Positions 53,399 to 63,898 of a DNA stretch of 64,000 nucleotides are shown here, piece after piece. Every line of letters begins with the position of its first letter. Position 1 is the stretch's first letter. The position numbers and the translations under genes were made by a program. Source of the stretch: Baylisascaris procyonis (lineage: Eukaryota; Nematoda; Chromadorea; Rhabditida; Ascarididae); assembly GCA_037389465.1 (NCBI GenBank), contig JAZARR010000260.1, positions 382,501 through 446,500 on the forward strand, in the 5' to 3' direction. Under the pieces are notes generated by a model. That model saw only the letters and a list, made by a program, of their open reading frames with translations, was not told the origin of the DNA and did no database searches.

Positions 53399-53799
53399 GG
53401 TGGCGTTAGGGCTGATAGTTCCCTGCAGTGAAGGGCGCTAGATGCCGCCATTCCAAATCCAACTCAAATGTCGTCGCCAATTGAGGTTTCATGGCTGCCT
53501 CTTCGGTTCATTCAATATGCAAGTGGATGATGCGACAGCTGCGATTCTGCTTGGCTTATGGCAAGGTCACAATCATAACGTGTGACGTGTTTTTGTTTGA
53601 TAAAGTCATTATGAATATATCTCTTCCACAGTGTCAGTTCTTCCGCATTGCATGAAAATGCGGTTCCGAGTTATTCCTGCAATTTGCAAAGTCTCTTTTG
53701 TGAAAATCTCGTTGTGCACTTGAGCCTTTGTAGGGCGACGACTAAATTATTCGGTGGTTGTGAATAATTTCTGAATATTGTAACATCAGCAATATCACT

Positions 53800-55280
53800 G
53801 AATCACTTCACCAAAATGTCACATATACTGAGATCGGCTGCGAAATCTTCCGTAGTACTACGCAGAATGATTTCAAAGAAGTCATACGTCGGCAGCAGTA
53901 GGATGCCTATCGAAGCAAAGTGTGTTCAAAAAATGAAAACTGAACATCAATTCCGTCCGTTGCCCTCTTATTCATTCTTTTAATATTCGCATTGTAAGAT
54001 ATCTGATTTCCCATAAGGACCACACTAAATGAAGAAATCACTTGCTTGCATTGGGTAAGATGGAGCATAAAACATGGCTGCATGGGAGATAATGGCACGC
54101 ACACTGAAAAAAAAAGTGGAAAGGAAAACCAAACCAATCAAGAATAACTGGAACAGCTGAAACAACAAACTTCCCTCTCCAAAACGCAAGGCAAGTCCCT
54201 CTCCACGTCCCGCTACCTTCCTCCTCCCCCCCCCCCCATCTCCAGGTGTCCCGATGGTTCCATTGAGCATCAGAAATGTAGAGTTCAGCACCAATCTCCC
54301 GGTTAAATATCTACAGGCGTCGAGATCAACTTTGAATTATGAACTTTAAAAGCTCAGTTTCCTATTCTTGATTTCTTTTACATTAGAAACATATGGAGCA
54401 TAAATATGTCGCAATCACTGTCCAGAGCTGCTGATTCCGCCTTCGAAACGTACAATTGCCTGCATCATAAGAATAAGCTGGAGATTCAGCCACATATAGA
54501 TGGAGCAATTATTTCGATGGAAGCAGTGAACAAATCTATCCTTTTTGAGCGCTGCTTTGAAAACAGTGGTGCACCTGCTATCGTGGAAGCAGGAAAACCG
54601 CAAAAGGTCAAAGGCCACCCATACCAGACACAGATTTCACCTTTGGTACAGGGATTGCTTATATTTCCTGTGGATGCAACTTGAAAGGCTAATCGAAAAT
54701 TGTGTATGAGAAGCCCATGAAGGGATGTAGAAAAGGCTGCTCTTGCTTGCAAAAAACTCCATTTCAATCCCACTTCGTCTAAACGGGTAACTTTTGTTAT
54801 ATCTCGTGATTCTCAGCCTTACATCCAATACACGCCGGGAAAATGCAACACATTCGTTTGCTGTCGTTTCCAGTTTATTTCACACGTTTCCACAATGAGC
54901 TGGTTTTCCCGTTTTGGATTTATCTAACACGGAGCACGGAAGGAGGCAACGATGAGATCAAAATCGCTCTCATTGCTACTCCTCTGAGTTGCCTCAATAT
55001 TTCCGAGCATCAGTGAAAGTTTACCGTTGGGATACTCCATCCAGTTACGATTCAATGTGAATTTACGAAGACCACTGGATTAGCTGACTTCCTACTAACA
55101 TATGACATCCGAAAAGCATTTTTCGTAAAACGTATATCTATGCAGATCTAATTTGTTTTCACCGACGACAGATCTATTTAATCATGCGCTTTTTCCTTGG
55201 AAAAATGACGGAATAAGTGAGCCACTCATTGTGAACTGTGCACGCAGGATGGTGACACATCCATTACACTGTAGTGCAAA
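53800..55280. other. Spacer between the duplicated units
   Basis: Unique sequence between the two copies of the duplication. It holds a poly-C run at about 54227-54237 and one protein-like open frame (54406-54684, listed separately). Nothing else is recognised. Confidence 0.5.
54406..54684 (+). CDS. Unrecognised small ORF, 92 aa
   Basis: An ATG-initiated frame of 92 codons, with an acceptor-like TTTTACATTAG about 20 bases upstream. The sequence reads like a real protein (MSQSLSRAADSAFETYNCLH at the start, then charged and mixed residues, ending LLIFPVDAT). There is no signal peptide or membrane segment. It lies between the two secreted-peptide genes but outside the duplicated units, so it is not part of that family. 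It could be a small single-exon gene, an exon or a relic. Confidence 0.35.
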   Translation: MSQSLSRAADSAFETYNCLHHKNKLEIQPHIDGAIISMEAVNKSILFERCFENSGAPAIVEAGKPQKVKGHPYQTQISPLVQGLLIFPVDAT

Positions 55281-55750
55281 AAACCAAAAAAAAATTACAC
55301 ATCATTTGCCAAGTTCGCTGTTGAAGAGAAAATGCTGGTGGGGATGTTTGTTGTTTATGACACATTCATCAGGTTGTAGCATGGTGAACTGCGACTGCTG
55401 GAAAAAAAAGCAGGGAGTAAGGGCAATAGATGTGAGCTTTTAGGTGACTCCGCTATAATGCCGATATACATAGTGATGGGAAAACAATTCGCTTTCCTGC
55501 AGCCTACAACCTGGCACGGCGGCAACTCGTCAGTGGCCGCGTGATAGTCCTAGATTACCCACCGTTTTCTCTAAAAACCATGACAAGCAGGCGAAATTTT
55601 GCAAGGGCAAAACTCCCACGTCCCCGCACAATCGTCACACTTTGACGAAAATTACATGAAATCGGGTCAGCAGTTCCAGAAACGTCTGCTGATGATGAAT
55701 ATTAGGCGAGTTCGTTTTGGTTCCACGGAAATGCTCGCCTTATTCAGGGT

Positions 55751-55810
55751 GACATCACCAATCGAGCAGTATATAATTCGATTCCGACAGCCGTTCCCTT
55801 GTGAACGTGT
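55751..55810 (+). promoter_or_regulatory. Core promoter with TATA box, secreted-peptide gene 2
   Basis: GGTGACATCACCAATCGAGCAG, TATATAA (55770-55776) and a downstream block ending CCCTTGTGAA match the promoter of the paralog base for base through the TATA region. Conservation stands out from the diverged flanks, suggesting selection on initiation and on the TGACATCA element. A 192-residue open frame crossing this region is judged non-coding. Confidence 0.6.
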
Positions 55811-57532
55811 TGCTTCAGGGAATTCTCAAAGCAGTGAACTAACACAACACTCACTTTTAACCGACGTCGGTTCCTCATCTCCATTTTTTTCGGCTTCATC
55901 ATTGTGCGACATAGTCAAGCATTCAGTTCATGTGTTTAATTCTCGCTGCGTACCTGGAACTGTGGCGGCGACTATGTGGTGTGATTACAATTTCAATAGC
56001 GAGAAATGCATCTATTCTTCCTTCATAAATGCCCCTTGGTTTCCGCTTCTTCAAAAATTCAGCTTCTTCAGCTTTCAGTTTCAAAAATATAACTGTTATT
56101 TCTCTTGTGATCTGGCAGATATTACGACAACCTCACTCACTCAGAAGTGCGAGCGCATGAAACAACAGCGTATTTAAATTTCATCCAATTCGAAGTAGCG
56201 TTTGCCAAGCTGACGAGAAAGCATAAAGCTCGCACATGGGATGTCGAGGTTAGAAACTGGCGCGCCTGAATATGGTGGTGTCAGTCGCCTATCTCAAAGA
56301 TTGCCTATGAAACACTGACGAAAATTCCTATAGTTTCACATTCATACCTAGCTTGTTCTGTATTGCGAGCCTTCCGCAGTTCGAAAAACTGTGGTGTCTC
56401 GTAATGGTGTAATTATCACGTCAACCTCATTTTAGAAGCCTCTCAAAAATTTCCCCCGCAAACATCGGGACCACCAGAACATCATGGGTTAGAGGCAGTG
56501 GTGAACTGCAAACCATGTATCTGCCATACATATCTCTTTCAGTCACTGTTCCATAGTCTGGGCAGCAGTTCTTTCGACTGGAATATATGAGAACCTGAGC
56601 ACGCTTTTTACCCTGCTCAGATTTTCATTCACCACCATTCGGGGCGATGTTCATCGATTCATCGTTTCAACTTCGAGGGCGTCGTCTACAGGTGCCGAAT
56701 GTGGAAGAAATTAGCAATAGCAGATGCGTTGCACATCACCCTGTGAGCGCCGTTGTATGGCGGTATCTCTTTTTCGCTGTAAGATAGTACCTGGCGGTTT
56801 AATCACGGAAGTCTTCAGTGAGCGACTAAGACGTTGCAATAAACTCACAATGAGTACCATTCGTGCCGAAAACTGTATCGCCTTTGGGATGGAACTAGTT
56901 TATTGAGTGCGGTGCGAATGATTCATCATCAGATACTTTGAAAACAGTTTTTTTTTCGTTCTTGCTCTTTGTTATGCCAGTAAAAAAAACGCCATTGCTT
57001 ACGTGTGCGACGCTGAAGACGGGTCTCGCATGTCGCGACCCCAAATTTGTTTACACGCCATGACATGAAATGAAAGTCGAAAAAATGCCGGAGAGCAATT
57101 TCATTTTGTGCATTAACAAGAACTCTTGGATTTAGCTAGCCCGGATATGGATTCATTCACACTTAACCTTCCTCGAAAGCTTTCAGTGTCATTTATGTTT
57201 CGAAGCAGTCGTATCTTGCGACGCAAGTTGTATTGGAATGGTGATGCTCAAGTCAACATTAGTCAATTCCAAGGTACCTCCATGGCGGATGGTGAGAAGG
57301 CGGCTTTGCACTATTTTTATTTATTTTTTATTTTTTGAAATGTATAAATTGGCAACGCAACGTTGCTTAGTATGTCGTGGCTGCAGCTTCAGTCAACTTT
57401 TTTATACTGTTGTACAGATTAAATTGTTGTTCATTTAATTCTTCCTCTGTCAAATTTCATGGACTGCTTAATTCGTAAGCGATTCTCTGTATCAACTAGA
57501 GTGGCATCCTGCTTAAAAATCCGTCGTGAGAT

Positions 57533-57560
57533 TTGTTTCAGGTGAAAACTATCTTTCATC
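57533..57560 (+). promoter_or_regulatory. Splice or SL acceptor and 19-nt 5' UTR, secreted-peptide gene 2
   Basis: TTTGTTTCAG ends at 57541, 19 bases before the ATG at 57561, exactly as in the paralog. It is a good nematode acceptor consensus. Confidence 0.6.
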
Positions 57561-60189
57561 ATGATCCTACCGAAATCCGCTCTCTTAGCAATCTACATTA
57601 TCCAGCTGATCACCGCAATGTAAGCTTTCAGTTAATCTGCTTCATCATTGCTGCCTTTCAAATAAGCTGCTATGATGACGGCGTCTTGCCATCGTCTTGA
57701 GCAACATTGTTGGCGATTTCTGACATTTTCTGCTGCTGAGGAGTGAGCTTCGACATGTAGAGTTATCACTGAGTAACGTATGATCCTACTAAAGAAGAAG
57801 ATGCAACTTGTGCGCCCTCGCGAGGTTGCAGAGTGGCGCAATTCCGACGCAAGCGATAGAACGGTAGGATCATAGCGATCGATCCATGACTGGCTCTCAA
57901 GCTTCTACTCCTGCCAATTGAACCACTTCCTACTCTGTTTTGATTATATGAGTCCCCGCACCGTCTATGTCATTATTGAAACTTAGGTTGTCAGCACAGT
58001 GTTTCCTCTTCGTCAGTCCAACAACCATCCGCCATCCCTCCAGCGTTTGATCAGTCAATAACATTCCGAGAGATTTGAGGCTTATTACGCAAGCTCATTT
58101 CCCCGTATACCATATTCATTTATTTTCGTACACTCCACATTAACGAATAGAATGATTTCTTTCCACCACCTAATCAGGTGTGACTAACTATATTTTGTGA
58201 CTTTTTTTACTTGCAAATGAAGCATGCTTGCCTGATGGTAGCAAACCCATGTGGTTCCAGTGGAGGGTATCATATACTCTTATTAACATTAAAAAATAAA
58301 GAGTGGTATGTACCATATGGTGACAAACCTTTCATGGCAGGCACAGAGACTTTAGCGAGTAAAGTTTGAGTCACCAACGAGCTCTTCGTTTACATCACGA
58401 CTGAATCAACTTCGTTTTATAGTTTCTTGTCGTCTAGGCGATCATGCTGAAATAGCATCTTCTATGCAACTGAAATGAACAATGCATTGCGCAGCCATGA
58501 AGGATATGGAACCATTAACGTCATGCCATGTTCCAACGAACTAGTCTCCAAGCTACTGGCTGCCGTTTCTAGTAAGAATAGGTCCTACAAGCGTTCACTG
58601 CAACATAATAAAACCAAAAGTGTTAACAATTGCAGGCCCGCACAGGAAGTCGAAGCAGAGAGCATCGGTGGTCAGAGGTATGTTGGAACGACTTGTTACA
58701 GCACAGTTCGCCCATGAGTTAAATACAGGGCTCAGCTGAATCTAGCACTTCCAACGTTACTTCTCAAAATGCAACATAGCCTTTAAGATATACTTTTCCA
58801 AAGCCCTTGTGAGTTCTAACGAATCTAAAGCGCCCGCAATTTCTACGACTCATTGCAACAGCTGTTAGCCTTGTGAAGATGCTCTAAGTTCTTAAATGTT
58901 TTCCTCATAGTCTGTTTCGCTGCACGACTGTGCTTATACTATTGATAACCGAAATGAAAGCAGAATTGATGATGCACTTAGACACATCGATTTTTTGGTT
59001 ACTGGCGTCGATTTCTGCCTAGATCACCCTACATACAATTCCACCAAGGTTCCACTTGTTCCTACTTTTGAGAAAATCAACAAAGTAATATGGGCGCTCT
59101 CGAAATGTCATTTTTTTGTCAAAATGCAAATGTCTGAAAATGCAAGCCTGCGAAATTTTTTGATGAATAGCTCTGACGAAACCGAGGAACATATCCTGTA
59201 AACGAAAATGAACAGTGAGAGCTTTGCCAATTTTGATGGAATAGGATCCGTGGACGTCCGGTTATTACAGCGAACAGTAAGGGTAGATCAAAGAAACTTC
59301 GCTGAGCCGTATAAAATATTTAGAGACTTCAAAAGACATCCCGATCGAGCCGGCGCAATACTTCATCTGCGGAATATTTGTTCGATTTCGATAATGACTG
59401 AGGGAACACCGTCATAAGCAACAGCATTAACCGATATTGCATAATACACAATGGAATATTTCTGAATATTCATTCGTATCGATGAAATATCTGTTGTCAA
59501 AATATTTGTGATCATTGAGAAGCTTGTGAACGTGAATACTTAGGTGAAGCTCATGAAAGATGAATGAACGCGAGGAAAAGCGTAAAAGTGGGTTAAGAGT
59601 CCGCGAATGTACACTCATTTATGAACATTTTTTTTTGCGGAAGTGCTCTAATTCATGTTGAGCGAATCCCTGAATATTTACTCACTGTAGGTGGAACAAA
59701 AAATTAGGCACACATTGTAACAAGGAAATTCGAGAGTATTTCAAAGCAACAGTGAGAATGCAGGTGCTGTTTCGCGCATCAAACGCCATCGATGAGTTTG
59801 CCAGTGTTCAAAGCTGTCAGATGCACTTCACCCCTCTTCGAATGAAGCATGATTTCTTTACGTGGTTTCAGCAGTCGGAGGACATAATACATATCGTGAC
59901 TGTTTCCAGGCAGAGGAGGTTCATCTGTGCAACATGCATCGATCCATGCATAGGTCTGAGTTGTGGGGAAGGTATCGGCGTTATTGATCGACCGGTCCCA
60001 GTGCCCTCACCAGTTCCGATGCCAGTTCCCGTTCCACAGCCTCAACCCCAGCCGTTCCCAGTCCCCGTGCCTGTTCCTGGTCCTCCATCTCCTCCGAGCA
60101 TCGTTCCCGTCCCTATGCCTGTCCCTGTTCAAAGCGGATGTACAACGGGCATTTGCGTGTCTACGTGCATAGGAGGAGGGCAGTGCTGA
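57561..60189 (+). CDS. Secreted propeptide with twin four-Cys modules and Pro-Val linker (gene 2)
   Basis: Exons 57561-57619, 58636-58677 and 59910-60189 (59, 42, 280 bases) give 126 residues, the same as gene 1. The parts are a signal peptide 1-19 (MILPKSALLAIYIIQLITA), an acidic propeptide (PAQEVEAESIGGQ), RQRR at 34-37 as processing site, and a mature part 38-126. All eight cysteines keep gene 1 positions (40, 43, 47, 52, 111, 116, 120, 126). The linker has PVPVP repeats with QPQPQP in place of gene 1's KPKP, so it is less basic. The C-terminal half from GPP to the last Cys is the best conserved stretch. Introns are GT-AG and phases are identical to gene 1. Conserved cysteines and processing site against variable propeptide and linker charge suggest a family under selection for a processed, disulfide-bonded secreted peptide. 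Function is unknown. Confidence 0.8.
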
Positions 60190-60581
60190 GATGGCACTGG
60201 AGCTGATAACCGCCTACAGCTAAGCGGACTGTAACATATTGCTCCACCTCCACATCCAGTATCGCCGCCAAATCAGGCTTCGCATCTGCCTCTTCGATTG
60301 CTTCTTTCTACGAGTCAATGACGCGGCAGTTTCGATTGTGCAGGCGCCTAATTTATGCGTGTTGATGGCCAGTAACAGCCTTATTCGCTCATCTATATCC
60401 TTCTCCGTGCCACCATCTCCTGCCCCTGGTGGCGTTCGATAACAGTGATATTAATTAATATGCTAAATTTCCGCATTCAAAAAGGACTGCTGAATATCCG
60501 GAACTAGCAGCTGTTTACTAGCTTATTGACGAGGTCACAATCATTTCATATCACGTGCTTTTGTTTCATAAAATCGCTATT

Positions 60582-60587
60582 AATAAA
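60582..60587 (+). terminator. Poly(A) signal of secreted-peptide gene 2
   Basis: AATAAA lies 393 bases after the stop codon, in the 3' part shared with the paralog. The aligned position in copy 1 (about 53612) reads AATATA, so gene 1 may use a variant or a different site. Confidence 0.5.
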
Positions 60588-61373
60588 TTTGTTTCACGTT
60601 GTCACTTCTTGCCCATTGCATGAAAACTCGGTTCCAAATATTGTCACAGTTTGCAAACCAAATGAATCAGATAGAAGAAGCGTCTCGGAATGAATCAGCG
60701 CCTGCGAAAACAAAAATGGGCCAAGACGTTTTTGATAACAAAACTTTATTGTCAAGAGGTCGTCTCAGCAACTCGTCTCAACCTTTCCCAGACGACAGCT
60801 CTGTTCCTCGACGTCTGTGAATAATTTCTGAATGTTGTGACTCCACGATAATAAAAAGATAGATTTGCCATACAGCAATGCTACAAAGTTTGGATCTAGC
60901 GGTAATAGCGGCGACCGCACTCCGCCGTTCGCTGTCGTACCAGCGAATGGACTGCTAAAGCAAAAATAATATTTTTGCACGACTGAAGCGGCTCGGTTTC
61001 CGATACCCGGGCGTCGGTAATGGACTCGACGGCAACCTGTCGTGAACAAAATGAAGTTGATGGTCGTATGTAGGCGACAGAAAAAGATAAAGAAGAGATC
61101 GACGGTTTATTAGAAAAGAGATCAACAAAGTTAAGGTCACAATGCACGTGAAGTAAAACCAACAAGCTGCGTAGGCCTGTCAAAAATAATCGGCAATATA
61201 AAAGCAATAAACGAAACAACGACAATCGAAGGCCAAGGCTTTGACTTGGGGCAGGTTGAGCGAATTTTGCGATATAATACCGAATGAGCGGGACACACCT
61301 TTAGAGTATGGCACTTATTGTCAACTGTCTCACGGCCTGATACAATGAAGCGCAATATAAGCACAAGAGAAAC

Positions 61374-61704
61374 GAGGTGTCGGGCGATTGCTTTCGTGCC
61401 GACACCCAGTTATCAGGTTATCAAGGTATCAGTGCCTATCTCGTGCGACTGATTCCATTCACCGCAATTTCTTTTTCCCGCGCTGGGGTTGACTCTTCGG
61501 GCTTGTGGCCACTCGACAACTTGAACAGTGAATGAACTATAATTGCTTTGAACAAAGAAACCGGCCTGTTTTGATGAGGGCTCGTCCGCTTGCGCCCTTT
61601 TCCTTTTTTTGCGCTTGCCTAAACCAACCTCCTGGTTGGCCCGTCCCAAGTTTGTTCACACGGTTCGGGGGACACCTTTCTGCGTGCCAATCGCCCGACA
61701 CCTC
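61374..61704. mobile_element. 331-bp inverted-repeat element, MITE- or solo-LTR-like
   Basis: GAGGTGTCGGGCGATTG at 61374-61390 is the exact reverse complement of 61688-61704 (17 bp). The element is flanked on both sides by AAAC (61370-61373 and 61705-61708), which may be a 4-bp target-site duplication. Ignoring the outer four bases, the ends read TGTCGGG...CCCGACA, so a solo LTR (TG...CA) of about 324 bp is the alternative. Inside is only a 78-codon minus frame starting at TTG with a Lys/Arg run. No second copy is seen in the window. Confidence 0.55.
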
Positions 61705-61723
61705 AAACTTGGGCAATTAAACC
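61702..61723 (-). other. SL1 spliced-leader-like sequence (21 of 22 matches)
   Basis: On the minus strand the 22 bases match the nematode SL1 leader at every position except one (G for A at leader position 10). The three 3'-most leader bases (GAG) are contributed by the end of the inverted-repeat element; the other 19 lie in flanking DNA. The bases that follow on the minus strand (GTGTCGGGCG) do not resemble the rest of an SL1 RNA gene, and I see no Sm-type site within the next 80 bases. It is therefore more likely a leader fossil or coincidence of insertion than a working SL RNA gene. Confidence 0.6.
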
Positions 61724-62970
61724 TTCTCATACTTTACAAACAACATAAAAACGCGATATACTCGAAGGACGAATACAAAACCATCATAAAACATGATCTG
61801 AGTCAAATGCGATGATTCTGGCGATGAGCTAACGAAAAGGTACAAACCAATGGCGAGGAGAATGCAAAAAACGTCACAAACTACTGACGAGATCGCAGAA
61901 CTTTGACGCAATCAACAAGTAACCTTGAGAATCAAGTTTAAATTCAGAAAAACAATAAAGAAAAAAGTGCTGACAATTAAAGCAAAGCCGTTACACTTAC
62001 ACGTTTATACACGACGCATTAGAAGACACGCGCTTACACACGACCGCAACGCCGCATTAGAAGACGATATAGTCGCTACAGCCAGAGATCAACTTAGATC
62101 GTTCTTTGAGTTATTGCGTTGATACACAGTTTGATTTACTGTGTGCAGCAGCCCACTAACTCACTCGCGAATCTTCGCGACACAACCACCGTGTTCATAT
62201 GGCGCAAACGAATTCAAAAAGAACATAGAAGCTCGAAGCAGTATAGGACTCTATGAGATACTTCTTAGGTAAATGTCGTGAATTACGTCGAGAACTGTGG
62301 GATTGGGAAGAATGACGCTGTGAGAAATGATGTTTGCGCTTAAAATCTGCGGTTTTTCTGAACCTATATGAATTTTCAATATCACTGGGAAAAGCGATGG
62401 GCACGTAAGCAACACTGCCAAAGGCAACAGGGCGCTGAAGGGATCACCGAACGACGCATCCGTCGACAGTGGTACTTTGCATTGTAAGGTGTCAAGCCAT
62501 ATTGGACGTTTACTATGCCTTGTGGTCGTGTCTTCTTGGCGCAACAGAGTCCGCTTTTTTCTGGACCGCTGTCCATCGTGAGATGTCACTGTTCCCGATG
62601 ACTTCATCTTGTCCAGTTTGATAGTGTTATCTGAGGTGCATGTTCTCTCCTAACCACTTTTTTTGGGCTTACGTTTGCTTTTCCGCTAATTTCTTATGTT
62701 GTGAGTGATTTTTGATGTCTCAACATTATGCAAGCCTGTATCGCCTAATACATCCGCATGAAACACTATGTACTGTGCTTTTGCTCGCTATGAAGGTAGC
62801 TCATCATGCCTGTGTTCGCATGATGTGCAGGAAGCAAATAAACATGCGAAAAACATGCGAAAACAGACCTTCATCATTCCTCCATTCACCATAACAATGG
62901 GTTTCAACCGTATCTCTAAGCCTCTACTTCGCGTCGCAAGCGATTTCTTCAGACTAACACTTGGCAACCA

Positions 62971-63898
62971 ATGCACAGCTGTAGCACAAATGTATACTTT
63001 TTACCATACGTATGTGATGTTACCCGACCATACCTAATGAGATCACAGTTGATCGGTTATTATGCTCTTATGATGCGACCCAAGCGTTGTTGTGAGGTTG
63101 ATGATGACGTCCGGCGGAATCTAAGAAAACGGCAGGTAAGCACGTTTCATGGGTGCCTCTATCGTACCAGTGACGTCATCTCTGCAGAATGAACTTGAAT
63201 CATGCAATCCCCTATTCTGCTTGCGGGTGGATTGCCACGCAAGAAGATTTTCTTGTCTAGAAGGAGTCGGTGATGGGTTGTTTCTTGAATCAGCCAATTA
63301 TTTTTAATAAGTTATGTGGTCCCATGAACCTTGTAGTTGTCCGTGTGATGGTTCGGCCTCGCAAAGATATACTGGAACATGTATCATTTGTGGTATATGG
63401 CCCAATGCCATGCATGCATTGTTAGAGAAACTGAGAGAGGGGGGGTATTTTATAAATGACGTTTCCATATTGTTGGTAAATAAGAATTTCTTTTTACTCC
63501 AATTTAGCCATCGTTGATCGCTTTTGAGAAAAGTGGCAATTGAATTCTCCGATAGTAACATCGGCAGAACTCTAGGTCTATTCACAGGAATGGCAAAGAA
63601 CGCAGCAACCCTCATATAATAAGTTTAGCACACGGTTGCATTCCCGTAAGGCCATTGCGGCTTTAGGTTTTACTCGTACTGTGGTATTTGAAATATTTCA
63701 GGTACATTCACTACAATTATCATGGCTTTATGCGATCTCCTTCATTCTTTTGATTCATCTTAGAAGCTCATCTGTTTCTGTCGCATTTCGCATTTGTTGT
63801 ATATAATTGCTGCACTTATTTGCAAGTGTATTTTACAGCATTATGAAGAAAAAAGAAAGCTGAGAGCGTTTTTTCAAAGAACTTTTATCACAGAGTAA
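62971..63898 (+). CDS. Candidate two-exon gene or gene end, unrecognised
   Basis: Exon 62971-63135 (55 codons from an ATG) ends at CAG before a strong donor GTAAGC. Exon 63839-63898 follows the acceptor ATTTTACAG in the same phase and runs 19 codons to TAA. The join gives a charged helical C terminus (DDDVRRNLRKRQ followed by HYEEKRKLRAFFQRTF). The first exon starts Cys/Tyr-rich and hydrophobic (NVYFLPYVCDV). Total 74 residues if the ATG is the true start; upstream exons cannot be excluded. A Cys-containing frame in the intron (63314-63517, with CSCPC and CIIC) might be an alternative exon. A second frame overlaps the first exon (62902-63037). No family is recognised. Confidence 0.35.

Larger units (their letters stand above)
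49250..53790 (+). repeat. Segmental duplication, copy 1
   Basis: This is collinear with 55290-60850. Shared anchors in order are: a block around GTTCGCTTTTGAAG and the CTGCTGGAAAAAAAA run; a core promoter at 49741-49800; the three exons and flanking introns of the small secreted-peptide gene; and a 3' flank with GCATTGCATGAAAATGCGG and GTGAATAATTTCTGAATATTG. Exons and the core promoter are more alike than the introns and intergenic parts, so the duplication is not recent. The copy is about 1 kb shorter than copy 2. Confidence 0.8.
55290..60850 (+). repeat. Segmental duplication, copy 2
   Basis: The partner of 49250-53790, in direct orientation, about 6.0 kb away at the promoter and 6.8 kb away at the stop codon. 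Intron 2 and the upstream region are longer here. The anchors are as described for copy 1, and the 3' end of the homology lies near GTGAATAATTTCTGAATGTTG (about 60815-60840). Confidence 0.8.
60860..62960. other. CpG-richer region with short unrecognised frames
   Basis: This stretch has more CpG than the rest of the window. Frames of note are a hydrophobic 109-residue minus frame (60896-61225), a basic 65-residue plus frame (61925-62122), and a minus-strand pair at 62195-62607. In that pair a 118-residue ATG-started frame overlaps another frame opening after an acceptor-like CCCTTCAG (AFGSVAYVPIAFPSDIENSY...). The last could be the final exon of a minus-strand gene, but no complete model can be built. 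The inverted-repeat element at 61374-61704 lies here. Confidence 0.35.

Noticed and set aside
52975..53451. 158-residue minus frame rich in Gly-Thr opposite exon 3 of secreted-peptide gene 1
   Set aside because: It is the antisense shadow of the Pro-Val codon repeats. The plus-strand exon has splice sites, a paralog and conserved cysteines.
55599..56177. 192-residue frame spanning the promoter of secreted-peptide gene 2
   Set aside because: It begins at a non-ATG codon, includes the conserved TATA block, and is not preserved as a single frame in the duplicated copy; the shared signal is the promoter.
61702..61723. A functional SL1 RNA gene
   Set aside because: The sequence after the leader does not match an SL RNA body, no Sm site is evident, and the last three bases come from an inverted-repeat element.
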